From Desulfuromonas sp. AOP6 (GTDB lineage Bacteria; Desulfobacterota; Desulfuromonadia; Desulfuromonadales; SZUA-540), in NCBI RefSeq assembly GCF_009731355.2, contig NZ_AP022810.1:248001-312000 (forward strand): 64,000 nt of DNA, written 5' to 3'. The notes under the pieces were generated by a model. That model made no database searches and was not told the DNA's origin. It was given only the letters and a program-made list of their open reading frames with translations. Within the stretch, counting starts at the first letter, position 1; every line of letters begins with the position of its first letter. This document shows, piece by piece, positions 1-7,372 of the stretch. The translations under genes were made by a program, and so were the position numbers.

Positions 1-2
1 CC

Positions 3-1337
3 GCCTACGGCCTGGTTGTGCATGAAAGAGACGCCGAGGCCCGACAAGCCGGCAAAGTCTATCTGGTCATGGCGGTGCTGGGGGAGGTGTTGCTCATAGC
101 CGGCCTGATGCTGATCGCCTCGGAAGGCACCACGCGCCTGGCTGACATCGCGCCGCGAATCGCCGTTTCGCCCCATCGTCACCTGATCATCGGCCTGGTG
201 TTGACCGGATTCGGCATCAAGGCCGGTTGCTTCCCCCTGCACCTGTGGCTGCCCCTGGCCCACCCAGCCGCGCCCACACCGGCCAGCGCCGTCCTGTCGG
301 GGGCCATGATCAAGGCGGGCCTGCTGGCCTGGCTGCGTTTTCTCCCGCTGGGGGAGGCGGCTTTTCCCGCCTGGGGCATGGTCTGTCTGGTTGCCGGACT
401 TATCGCGGCTTTTGGCGGGGTGGCCCTGGGCCTGGCTCAGTCCCAGGCCAAAACCGTGCTGGCCTATTCGAGCATCAGCCAGATGGGTTTGATGACGGGG
501 GCCCTGGGTCTGGGACTGTTCTTCCCGGCGGCCTGGCCGTCTGTGCTGGCGGCTCTCTGCCTTTACGCCCTGCACCATGGCCTGGCCAAGACAGCGCTTT
601 TTCTCGGGGTCGGTATGGCCGGCGCCGGAGGTGTGTGGGCCAGAAGGGTTTTTCTGGCGGGATTGCTGTGGCCAGCGTTGTCTTTGGCCGGGGCCCCCCT
701 CACCAGCGGCCTGGTGGCCAAAAAGCTTCTGGGGGGCCTGGCGGTTTTTATCCCCTCGCCCTGGGGGGAAGTCTTTACCTGGACATTGGCCGGGTCGGCC
801 GCGGCCACAGCGCTTCTCATGGCGTACCTGCTGCTGTTGCCCTGGACGCAGAGAAGTCGGGACAGGTGCCCGCCGACACCCCGGCAGTGGCTGGCCTGGG
901 GTTTGGCACAACTGGGCGGGCTCTACCTGGTGTGGAAGGTCGTTCCCGGCTGGCTGGCGCCCTGGGGGGCAAAATCGCCAGGATGGAGCAATGAGGCAGC
1001 ACTTAGCGTGCTGGTGGGAGCGGTTGTGGGCTTTCTGTTCTGGCGCCTGGCTAAAAAAAGCAGGAGCAGCTTACTACCGCCATTACCGGCGGGTGATATG
1101 CTGCTCCTGCTCTATGCTCTGGGAAGAGGCGCCCGTCAGGGGTGGGCGAACTATGGCGACCCGGCGGTGACGCGCCTGGTCAGGGCCTACCTGACCTTTG
1201 TCTGGCAGGGACCAATCGAGTTGTTCGGCCTGCACTCCCTGTTGGCCGCCAGTGAAAAGGGACTGTTACGCTGGCGTGTATCCGGGGGGCTCTTCCTGTT
1301 ATTGGTGCTGGCCTTTGCGGTCATGCTGCTGCGTTGA
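3..1337 (+). CDS. Proton-conducting complex I/Mrp/hydrogenase-4-like membrane subunit (5' partial)
   Basis: This is the C-terminal 444 residues of an antiporter-like subunit of the NuoL/NuoM/NuoN, MrpD and HyfB family. The frame is open to the left edge, so the GTG at 18 is an internal Val codon and the true start lies outside the window. Most of the protein is hydrophobic, with about ten or more membrane helices. It carries the family's charged channel segment, seen as LPLAHPAAPTPASAVLSG followed by IKAGLL, and a later AYSSISQMG stretch. Such subunits move protons or cations across the inner membrane as part of a larger complex. Partners would lie upstream and are not visible, so NADH dehydrogenase, hydrogenase and Mrp antiporter cannot be told apart. 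The gene ends 14 bp before the convergent htpX stop. Confidence 0.85.
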   Translation, partial: AYGLVVHERDAEARQAGKVYLVMAVLGEVLLIAGLMLIASEGTTRLADIAPRIAVSPHRHLIIGLVLTGFGIKAGCFPLHLWLPLAHPAAPTPASAVLSGAMIKAGLLAWLRFLPLGEAAFPAWGMVCLVAGLIAAFGGVALGLAQSQAKTVLAYSSISQMGLMTGALGLGLFFPAAWPSVLAALCLYALHHGLAKTALFLGVGMAGAGGVWARRVFLAGLLWPALSLAGAPLTSGLVAKKLLGGLAVFIPSPWGEVFTWTLAGSAAATALLMAYLLLLPWTQRSRDRCPPTPRQWLAWGLAQLGGLYLVWKVVPGWLAPWGAKSPGWSNEAALSVLVGAVVGFLFWRLAKKSRSSLLPPLPAGDMLLLLYALGRGARQGWANYGDPAVTRLVRAYLTFVWQGPIELFGLHSLLAASEKGLLRWRVSGGLFLLLVLAFAVMLLR

Positions 1338-1351
1338 ACCGACCTTGGCTA

Positions 1352-2206
1352 TCAGCCGCGGCCACTGGCCATATTTTCCAGTTTAGCGATGCGGTCATCC
1401 ATGGGCGGATGGGTGGAAAAGAGGCTGGCGAGAGAGCGACCGGCAAGAGGGTTGACGATAAACATGTGGGACGTCGCCGGCGTGGCTTCCTGCATGGGCA
1501 CTGCCTGGGCGCCCATTTGCAGTTTGCGCAGGGCGCTGGCCAAGGCCCTGGGCTTGCCGCAGATGCGGGCGCCGGAGGCGTCGGCCAGATACTCCCGCGA
1601 GCGGGAGACCGCCATCTGGATCAGCATGGCCGCCATCGGCGCGATAATGGCCATGGCCAGGCTGCCAAGCAGGCCACCGCCTTCCTCGTCATCGCTGCGG
1701 CCGGCACCAAAAATGGCGGCCCACTGCAGCATGTTGCCGAGCATGGCGATGGCGCCGGCGAAAGTGGCGGCCAGGGTGGAAATGAGCGTATCGCGGTTCT
1801 GCACATGGGCCAGTTCGTGGGCCATGACCCCTTCGAGTTCATCTTCCGTGAGCAGGCGCATAATCCCTTCGGTGGCAGCGACCGCGGCATTTTGGGGATT
1901 ACGTCCGGTGGCAAAGGCGTTGGGAGCCTCGGAGGGGATGATGTAGACCTTGGGCATGGGCAGGCCGGCCTGCTGGCTGAGACGACGTACCATGGTGTAA
2001 AAGCCGGGGTGGTCGGCCTCGGTGACTTCTTTGGCCTTGTACATCTTGAGAACGATCTTGTCCGAGTACCAGTAGGAGAAGAAGTTCATGCCCCCGGCAA
2101 TGAGAAAGGCGATGATCATACCCGACTGGCCGCCAATAGCGCTGCCCATAAAAACAAGGAGCAGGGTTAGGCTGGTGAGCAGAAGCGTCGTTTTAATGCG
2201 GTTCAT
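1352..2206 (-). CDS. htpX: HtpX membrane zinc metalloprotease (M48 family)
   Basis: A 284-residue inner-membrane protease that degrades misfolded membrane proteins in the envelope stress response. Two N-terminal membrane helices (about residues 7-24 and 29-46) precede the zinc site HELAH at residues 130-134. The third ligand region is [11 protein letters not shown], and a further hydrophobic pair lies around residues 145-200. Length is normal for HtpX. The start was set at 2206 because GGAGGACAAACC stands directly before that ATG. An upstream in-frame extension to 2371 runs through a terminator and a riboswitch aptamer and is not credible. The gene stands alone behind its own promoter, manganese riboswitch and intrinsic terminator (see those entries), so its expression is probably coupled to Mn2+. 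Confidence 0.95.
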   Translation of the reverse strand: MNRIKTTLLLTSLTLLLVFMGSAIGGQSGMIIAFLIAGGMNFFSYWYSDKIVLKMYKAKEVTEADHPGFYTMVRRLSQQAGLPMPKVYIIPSEAPNAFATGRNPQNAAVAATEGIMRLLTEDELEGVMAHELAHVQNRDTLISTLAATFAGAIAMLGNMLQWAAIFGAGRSDDEEGGGLLGSLAMAIIAPMAAMLIQMAVSRSREYLADASGARICGKPRALASALRKLQMGAQAVPMQEATPATSHMFIVNPLAGRSLASLFSTHPPMDDRIAKLENMASGRG

Positions 2207-2245
2207 GGTTTGTCCTCCGTACGCGCTGTTTGTGCGGCGGGTAAT

Positions 2246-2295
2246 AAAAAAGACCTTTACCCGCGGCATGGTGAAATGCTGTGGATAAAGGTCTT
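2246..2295 (-). terminator. Intrinsic terminator of the htpX riboswitch (expression platform)
   Basis: On the minus strand AAGACCTTTA (2295-2286) pairs with TAAAGGTCTT (2259-2250), 10 bp without mismatch, followed by a run of T (2250-2246). The 5' arm of this hairpin is the same CCTTT stretch that closes P1 of the aptamer upstream. The two structures therefore exclude each other. Ligand-stabilised P1 would prevent termination, which makes this an ON switch for htpX. Confidence 0.9.
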
Positions 2296-2398
2296 GCAGA
2301 TTGCGACGAAGCGTCGTAACCCCGCGTCCGGGAGGTGTGGCCTCCGTAATGACGAAACGCGGGTCGGTCATGTCTCCGACCGATTGCTACTCCCCTTT
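2287..2398 (-). promoter_or_regulatory. yybP-ykoY manganese riboswitch aptamer upstream of htpX
   Basis: The minus strand starts with AAAGGGGAGTAGC and ends with TGCAAGACCTTT, the two hallmark ends of the yybP-ykoY (Mn2+) class. AAAGG and CCTTT pair as P1. Between them lie a P2 hairpin (TCGGTC with GACCGA) and a P3 arm closed by a CCGCG/CGCGG-type stem. P3 carries the conserved loop segment TCGTCATTACGGAGG, answered by CCTCCCGG. This layout matches my recollection of the Lactococcus lactis aptamer segment by segment. The class senses Mn2+ between the two loops and normally controls Mn exporters. Confidence 0.95.
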
Positions 2399-2408
2399 AA
2401 CACAACGA

Positions 2409-2438
2409 ATGTTATCTAAAGGCCCCCAGGTTTGTCAA
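2409..2438 (-). promoter_or_regulatory. Probable sigma-70 promoter of htpX
   Basis: On the minus strand TTGACA (2438-2433) is followed after 18 bp by TAACAT (2414-2409). Transcription would start near 2402, a few bases before the riboswitch, giving a leader of about 196 nt. Confidence 0.75.
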
Positions 2439-2459
2439 CAGGAATCAACCCAGCCTGCC

Positions 2460-3302
2460 TCAGGCGCCGCCGTAGGAATGCAGGCCGGACAGCACCAGGT
2501 TGACCCCCAGATAGCAGAAAATGGTGGCGGCAAAGCCGATGATGGACAGCCAGGCCGCCCTTTTTCCTACCCAGCCCCGAGTAAAGCGGGCGTGCAGAAA
2601 CGCGGCGTAGACAAACCAGACGATCAGGCTCCAGGTCTCCTTCGGGTCCCAACTCCAGTAGGTGCCCCAGGCATAGTTGGCCCAGGCCGCCCCAGTGATG
2701 ATGCCCAGGGTCAGCATGGGGAAGCCGAACATGATCGCCTTGTAGTTGATGTCATCCAGCACCCGAATGTCGGGAAAGAGAGCGAGGATGCCGTTTTTGT
2801 TGTCCTTGCTCTTTTGGGTATCGAGGATCAGATACATGATGGAAGCGCCGCAGGCGATGGCGAAGCCGGCGTAGCCGAGAAAGCAGGTGATGACGTGATA
2901 GGTCAGCCAGTTGCTCTGCAGAGCGGGCACCAGCGGAGCGATGGCATCGTCGAGACCGAGCTGGGCCCAGGTCATGCCGATGAAGGCGAAGGGGATGACA
3001 AAGGCCCCGACGGCCCGCTGTTTATACTTCAGATCCATCAGCAGGTAGACCAGCAGAATCGACCAGGCGAAGAAGACCACCGATTCATACAGGTTGGAGA
3101 GGGGAGCCTGGTTGTAGCCCATCTCCACCGCTTCAAAGTAACGCAGGGCAATGCCGGCGGTATTGGCGGCAAAGCCGGCCCAGGCCACGGCCGTTGCGGC
3201 CAGGGCGATTTTGGGGGAACGGGCGATGAGGTAGACGAGAAAAAGTACCATCGAGGCAAAATAGCCGATGGTGGTCAGGTTAAAGAATTGAGCGCTGTTC
3301 AT
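2460..3302 (-). CDS. ccsA: Cytochrome c biogenesis protein CcsA/ResC family
   Basis: A 280-residue membrane protein with about eight helices. The tryptophan-rich heme-handling motif WGTYWSWDPKETW lies at about residues 216-228. Together with ResB it forms the system II cytochrome c synthase, which carries heme across the inner membrane and attaches it to CXXCH sites on the periplasmic side. It follows resB by 28 bp on the same strand, so the two are cotranscribed. Length and motif order fit the family. A second CcsA-family gene lies in the heme operon at 52595-53431; the pairing with ResB marks this copy as the dedicated cytochrome c maturation component. Confidence 0.93.
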   Translation of the reverse strand: MNSAQFFNLTTIGYFASMVLFLVYLIARSPKIALAATAVAWAGFAANTAGIALRYFEAVEMGYNQAPLSNLYESVVFFAWSILLVYLLMDLKYKQRAVGAFVIPFAFIGMTWAQLGLDDAIAPLVPALQSNWLTYHVITCFLGYAGFAIACGASIMYLILDTQKSKDNKNGILALFPDIRVLDDINYKAIMFGFPMLTLGIITGAAWANYAWGTYWSWDPKETWSLIVWFVYAAFLHARFTRGWVGKRAAWLSIIGFAATIFCYLGVNLVLSGLHSYGGA

Positions 3303-3331
3303 AAAAGGATCTCCTTTAGTGGTAAACGGGA

Positions 3332-4693
3332 TCAGGCCACCAGGTTCTTGGTCAGGTCTTTTTTCAGCTCGTCAAAATAGAGCGCGAAGGCGGCCTGGTT
3401 GCGGTGGGCGGAAGCGCCCATGTGAACGACACTGCCCTCGCCCTTGGGTTCTATGGTGATCCAGATGCGGCGATGGGAGATCATAAAGGCCGCCATGGTG
3501 CCCAGGATCAACAGCAGACAGCCGATCCATACCACCCAGACGCCGGGGTCCTTGTTGACCTGCAGGCCGGTATACTGGGGCTGCTTGTAGTCCAGCAGGG
3601 CAAAGGCGAATTCCCCGCCGCGGCGGCTGTCGAAGTCAGGAAAATTCTGCAGCACGATGAAGGGATTGCCGTGTCGTCCGTCGGGTGTGTTGACATGCAT
3701 CTGCACGGCCGGCCCCATCCCCTGGTACGATTGAGCATAGCCGGTGACCGCAAAGGAATAGCCATTCGGCAGTGGCGTGTGCTCCCCCTCTCGGTTGATG
3801 GCAACGAGGGGTGAGCCCCCTTTGGGCGTCACCCTCATGCGGGTGGTGGCCGGGCCGGCAGGGCCGTAGCTCGACTGGTAGAAAGTGATTCCCTTGTAGT
3901 TCAGCGGCGTGTTGACGATGATCTTTCGATCGGAAATGACCTCCTGACCATCCTCGATGACATCCAGAACGCTGGCGTACTCTTTGGGACGCAAGCTGCC
4001 ATCGTAGTAGGTGACGCTGAAGGAGTCGCAGCGCACGGTGAAGCCCAGGTCGATGGGTTCGCCGCCGCCACGGGGCCAGACCTGGTTCACCTGATCGCCC
4101 TCGACGATGTTGACGAACGCCTTGTATCCCCAGATGTTGCCGATGATGGCACCGATGAAGATGATGAGGATGGAGAGATGGGTCACATAGACGCCGAACC
4201 GGGCCCAGGCGGCTTTCTGGGCAAAGAGGTGCAGGCCGTCTTCGGTCCGGGTCAACACTGGGCGCGCAAACCGGCTGCTCAGGCTTTCGGATAGAGCTTG
4301 GGCGGTTTCTTCGGCATTTTGCCTGCTGTCGAACCGGGTGTGGTTGGCCAGGGTCAGCAGGGTATCGGGTGCCATTGTCAGGGAGGGTTCCCGGACGGTC
4401 TTCCAGACGCCCGGCAGCCTCTTGATGGAGCAGGCAATGAGGTTCAGGCAGAAGAGAATCAGCAGGGCAAGAAACCACCAGGCACGGTACATGTCAAAGA
4501 ATTGCAGACGCTCGAAGAGGGTGTAGAGTCCCTCGCCGTATTGGCGGATATACTCTTCGGGGGAGCGATTCTGCTGGATCACCGTGCCGATGATGGAGGT
4601 GAGCGCCAACAGGATCAGGGTGAAAATAGTCAGCTTCAGCGAACAGAAAAAATTCCACACCGAGTGGAGCAGATTGTGTTTGGGAGTGGTCAA
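3332..4693 (-). CDS. resB: Cytochrome c biogenesis protein ResB (Ccs1)
   Basis: A 453-residue protein of the ResB/Ccs1 family. It has three N-terminal membrane helices (about residues 20-40, 75-95 and 165-190), a long periplasmic domain, and a last helix near residue 390. A family-like IIGTVIQQN follows helix 1 and ITFYQSSYGPAG lies in the soluble domain. ResB binds CcsA/ResC and presents reduced apocytochrome and heme for thioether bond formation. It is the first gene of a two-gene operon with ccsA. The many c-type cytochromes of this kind of organism, one of which is encoded at 34366-35832, depend on it. Confidence 0.93.
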   Translation of the reverse strand: MTTPKHNLLHSVWNFFCSLKLTIFTLILLALTSIIGTVIQQNRSPEEYIRQYGEGLYTLFERLQFFDMYRAWWFLALLILFCLNLIACSIKRLPGVWKTVREPSLTMAPDTLLTLANHTRFDSRQNAEETAQALSESLSSRFARPVLTRTEDGLHLFAQKAAWARFGVYVTHLSILIIFIGAIIGNIWGYKAFVNIVEGDQVNQVWPRGGGEPIDLGFTVRCDSFSVTYYDGSLRPKEYASVLDVIEDGQEVISDRKIIVNTPLNYKGITFYQSSYGPAGPATTRMRVTPKGGSPLVAINREGEHTPLPNGYSFAVTGYAQSYQGMGPAVQMHVNTPDGRHGNPFIVLQNFPDFDSRRGGEFAFALLDYKQPQYTGLQVNKDPGVWVVWIGCLLLILGTMAAFMISHRRIWITIEPKGEGSVVHMGASAHRNQAAFALYFDELKKDLTKNLVA

Positions 4694-4804
4694 GGTTATT
4701 CCCCTTCAAATCAGGTCGATATCGGCACAGGCTTGCGGCTCCGCACCTTCAGTGAAGGGCAGCACGCCAGGCGAGAACAGGCCGCGGATTGAAACGGGGG
4801 AATC

Positions 4805-5257
4805 CTAACGTAGCAGGACGATGGTGCGGAGTTGAGCGAGGATAGTCGAGACTGGCGCCTTGGCCGCAGGAAGAAGGAGCGGATTCTGGCAGCCCGGATG
4901 CATGGAGAGGGGCGACAGATGGGGTGGCAGCGGAGCCAGGGGCTGGGAAGGCAGATTGCGCAGCGGGCGAGTTCGTGACTTCACCGCCCTTTCGGTGCGA
5001 AGGAGCTCCGTGCAGGAATCACAGGACTCCTGCGTCAGGGTACAGAGGGGCGTCTCCTGGCACGGGGTGGCGCAACAGGAGATGCTCTTTGCCCCATCCT
5101 TCAGGCACTCTTCTCCGTCGGCAAGGCACAGCACGGCGCCAACAGCGCTGCCAAATCCTACCAGCAGGTAGAGTAGCAGGCTGAGACAAACCAACGCGCG
5201 ATGTAGTGGCCGATTGATGGGCAAAGGCTCCTCCAGGGTTGATGCACCAAGGATCAT
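4805..5257 (-). CDS. Cys-rich exported hypothetical protein
   Basis: No family recognised. One hydrophobic segment (LVCLSLLLYLLVGFGSAVGA) near the N-terminus is followed by eight Cys residues within about 45 residues, in patterns such as CLADGEEC, SCCATPC and CDSC. The rest is Pro- and Leu-rich. An exported or membrane-anchored, disulfide- or metal-binding protein is plausible. Similar small Cys-rich proteins sit near metal efflux genes in related bacteria, but that is from memory and unproven here. The start is uncertain: an ATG at 5257 gives 150 residues and a TTG at 5323 gives 172, and neither has a good ribosome site. Confidence 0.5.
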   Translation of the reverse strand: MILGASTLEEPLPINRPLHRALVCLSLLLYLLVGFGSAVGAVLCLADGEECLKDGAKSISCCATPCQETPLCTLTQESCDSCTELLRTERAVKSRTRPLRNLPSQPLAPLPPHLSPLSMHPGCQNPLLLPAAKAPVSTILAQLRTIVLLR

Positions 5258-5335
5258 TTTAATGCAGTCCCGGATTTTTTCGCAACAGGAATCGGGTGGG
5301 CAGACGGTAGACGGGGCAAGCAACAGGTAGGAGAT

Positions 5336-5366
5336 GGGCCGGCACGGAGGGAGCCCGCGCCGGCCC
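5336..5366 (-). terminator. GC-rich hairpin after the DUF4382 lipoprotein gene
   Basis: GGGCCGGC (5336-5343) pairs with GCCGGCCC (5359-5366), 8 bp with a 15-nt loop, 11 bp past the stop codon. No T run follows on the minus strand, so it may be a weak terminator or only an mRNA-protecting 3' hairpin. Confidence 0.4.
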
Positions 5367-5377
5367 GGACAGCTTCA

Positions 5378-6538
5378 TTAGAAGGTTATATTCTGTTCAG
5401 TCGCCGCCTCGGTGGTGATGGTGACATCCTCAATAACCTGAGGGTCGCCAACCAGTTGGGATTCCTCATTAAGCATGGAGGCGACCAGTTCGTAGGTACC
5501 GACCGGCAGGTCGATGGAGTAGAGACCCTCTTCAATCTGGACGGTCGCCAGTTCCACCATGCCGCTGCAGGGGGCCGGTGCTGTCTGCTGGATACTAAGT
5601 ACCACATACTCTCCATCCTCTAGGGTCGCGCCCGTCACCTCGCCGGACAGGGTGCCGTGGTCCGCAGGTACCAGTTGGAAGTTGACCCTTGGGATGTCAT
5701 CGGAGGTAAGGCTGATGGGTTCGCAGGCCGGGGCATAGCCTTGACCGCCCATCGGGGCGCGGAAAGAGACCACTTGGTAATCGCCAGGATTCAGAAAGAG
5801 GGCATAATACCCATCTTCATTGCTCAGTGTCGCCGCCAGTGTCTCGGCCGAATCGGTAGCATGGGCGCTGACTCGGGTGCTGGGCAAAGGCTTTTCAGTC
5901 TCTATTTCAACCACCCGGCCCTGCACCGTAGCGGCACTGGCGACGACCTTGATGGTCGGCTTGAGCAGGTACTTGTAATTATCCTTGCTGAGATTGCCGG
6001 CCACGACTACGGAACGGGCCGCATCGAAGTCGAGGATCAGCTCGGTGGTCTCATTGGAGGCGATGGTAAATCCGTTGACCAGTTTGATGCCGCTCTGTAG
6101 ACCGCTAGGGGTTTTCAGTTCGTGGCTTACATCGTCCAGAGTAATGACGTAGTTGCCGTATTCGTGTTCCTTGTCCAACAGGTTAAGCCCGTCATCGGGG
6201 TTTTTCGACAGGATCAGGCGCATCTGGGTGTAGTTGCCGGGGGCCAGTTCCTCTTCTCCCAGCGTTTCCTGCACGCCGTTTACCAGTTCGAGCAGGTTGT
6301 AGGTTTTCTGCGGGGTGGCCACGGTCGTCCAGTCGCCACCCTCCAAATGGACGTCGACCCGGTCAATGGTGACGTAGATGGCCTTGAAGTCCGGGGTGGT
6401 GGCATCGACCATCTGCAACGACAGGGTGCCAGTCGCCGCGCTGCCGCTCGAACTGGAACCGCCGCAGGCGGCCAGCATCAGCAGGCCGATGGACAGGAGC
6501 ATGCCGAGCAACAGCTTCACATTGTTCATTTTTTTCAT
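5378..6538 (-). CDS. DUF4382 domain lipoprotein with a carboxypeptidase-regulatory-like domain
   Basis: A 386-residue secreted lipoprotein. A signal peptide ends in the lipobox LAAC (about residues 22-25) and is followed by a Gly/Ser linker. A DUF4382 domain covers about residues 35-190 (begins TLSLQMVDATTPDFKAIYVT). A beta-sandwich of the carboxypeptidase-regulatory type follows (about residues 205-285, with TRVSAHATDSAETLAATLSN), then a last repeat-like beta domain. The function of DUF4382 is unknown, and the architecture suggests a surface binding or structural protein. The start at 6538 has AAGGAGGAGAAC in front. It is transcribed divergently from the 84-residue gene at 6686. Confidence 0.85.
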   Translation of the reverse strand: MKKMNNVKLLLGMLLSIGLLMLAACGGSSSSGSAATGTLSLQMVDATTPDFKAIYVTIDRVDVHLEGGDWTTVATPQKTYNLLELVNGVQETLGEEELAPGNYTQMRLILSKNPDDGLNLLDKEHEYGNYVITLDDVSHELKTPSGLQSGIKLVNGFTIASNETTELILDFDAARSVVVAGNLSKDNYKYLLKPTIKVVASAATVQGRVVEIETEKPLPSTRVSAHATDSAETLAATLSNEDGYYALFLNPGDYQVVSFRAPMGGQGYAPACEPISLTSDDIPRVNFQLVPADHGTLSGEVTGATLEDGEYVVLSIQQTAPAPCSGMVELATVQIEEGLYSIDLPVGTYELVASMLNEESQLVGDPQVIEDVTITTEAATEQNITF

Positions 6539-6580
6539 GTTCTCCTCCTTTAGGGTTGAAAGTAACGTGCCTGTGCGAAA

Positions 6581-6608
6581 ACTTTAGCGGCCTCTAATTT
6601 AAAGTCAA
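6581..6608 (-). promoter_or_regulatory. Probable promoter of the DUF4382 lipoprotein gene
   Basis: On the minus strand TTGACT (6608-6603) and TAAAGT (6586-6581) are separated by 16 bp. The site lies back to back with the promoter of the 6686 gene. Confidence 0.6.
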
Positions 6609-6625
6609 GTCCGCTTAACGATCAT

Positions 6626-6654
6626 TTGCCTCAAATTGTGGTCTTGTTTAAGAT
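6626..6654 (+). promoter_or_regulatory. Probable promoter of the 84-residue gene
   Basis: TTGCCT (6626-6631), 17 bp, TAAGAT (6649-6654). The -35 box coincides with an in-frame ATG-like extension of the next gene, which supports the downstream start at 6686. Confidence 0.6.
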
Positions 6655-6685
6655 AAAAAAGAACACCCCAGAGAGGAGAAAGCCC

Positions 6686-6940
6686 ATGGATATTTTTCAG
6701 CAATTGACTAGGGCGGTGCGCAGGCAGCATGAAGAAGGTGAGCTGCCGGACTTCATCGTTCCTCTGCTCATGAAGGTGGCCCGGCATCCGGAAGATTTTG
6801 CCGGCCGTGAGGAGTTGGTGGCCAAGCTGGTGGAAAGGGTGGAGCAATACGAGACCTATTCGGAAATGTGTTGTGAAAAGATGGGTTTCGGCCTGGAGGA
6901 CATCCATCGTACCCTCGATGAGCTGCGGGTGCGTTATTGA
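6686..6940 (+). CDS. Small hypothetical protein, 84 residues
   Basis: No family recognised. The start at 6686 is chosen because GAGAGGAG lies 8 bases upstream and the promoter lies just before it. The protein is soluble, strongly charged and predicted largely helical. It opens MDIFQQLTRAVRRQHEEG and contains paired Cys residues in SEMCCEKMGFG. It looks intact and has codon use like the surrounding core genes. It lies between a divergent lipoprotein gene and the kamA leader, with no terminator visible after it. Confidence 0.65.
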   Translation: MDIFQQLTRAVRRQHEEGELPDFIVPLLMKVARHPEDFAGREELVAKLVERVEQYETYSEMCCEKMGFGLEDIHRTLDELRVRY

Positions 6941-7372
6941 TGTCTCGCTAAGGGACAGATTTGACCCTCGCGCCTCATTATGTTACCCTTTTGATTCTGT
7001 GGCGGCGCCGTTCCCCGGCGTTCCGACCCTAGACCCGCTCATGAGGTGGACCGTGCAGGCCCGTTCTGTACGGAACGAACCCTCTCTCTTTGGGGCAGCA
7101 CTGGCTTGAAGCGTTCCGTTTCAAGACCGGGTGCGGGTGGCCCCATCCTTCGTCAGAAATAATCTTCTTTACGCGTGCTGTGCGCGACCTGTCTCTGTGC
7201 TGATCATCCTGTGTCGATGGTCGGTTCCTCCTGTTCCGGAGCCTCCTTTTAAAAGGGGCGATGGTCGGATTCTCCCCTCAATCATGGTTTCAGTCGCGCC
7301 GGTACCGAGTTATTCAGCTGCCGGATGGCCCCTGTTTGCTTAAAAGCCATCCCGACAACAGGAAAGGACGCT
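6941..7372 (+). other. 432-bp non-coding stretch, structured leader of kamA
   Basis: No credible gene, tRNA or known riboswitch was seen on either strand. Structure is present. An imperfect hairpin spans 7092-7144 (GGGGC with GCCCC outside, CTTGAA with TTCAAG inside). A 10-bp direct repeat CGATGGTCGG occurs at 7215-7224 and 7259-7268, with CCTTTTAAAAGG between the copies. Close to the kamA start, GGATGGC (7323-7329) pairs with GCCATCC (7346-7352), and CCTGTT (7331-7336) in its loop can pair with AACAGG (7357-7362), which overlaps the ribosome site. Confidence 0.55.

Noticed and set aside
2207-2371. N-terminal extension of HtpX by 55 residues
   Set aside because: It would be translated from inside the riboswitch aptamer and through the terminator. 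The ATG at 2206 has a strong ribosome site and gives the normal HtpX N-terminus.
6941-7372. 6S RNA, lysine riboswitch, SAM-II or preQ1 riboswitch before kamA
   Set aside because: No match to the conserved cores of these classes on either strand. Only generic hairpins and a possible pseudoknot remain.
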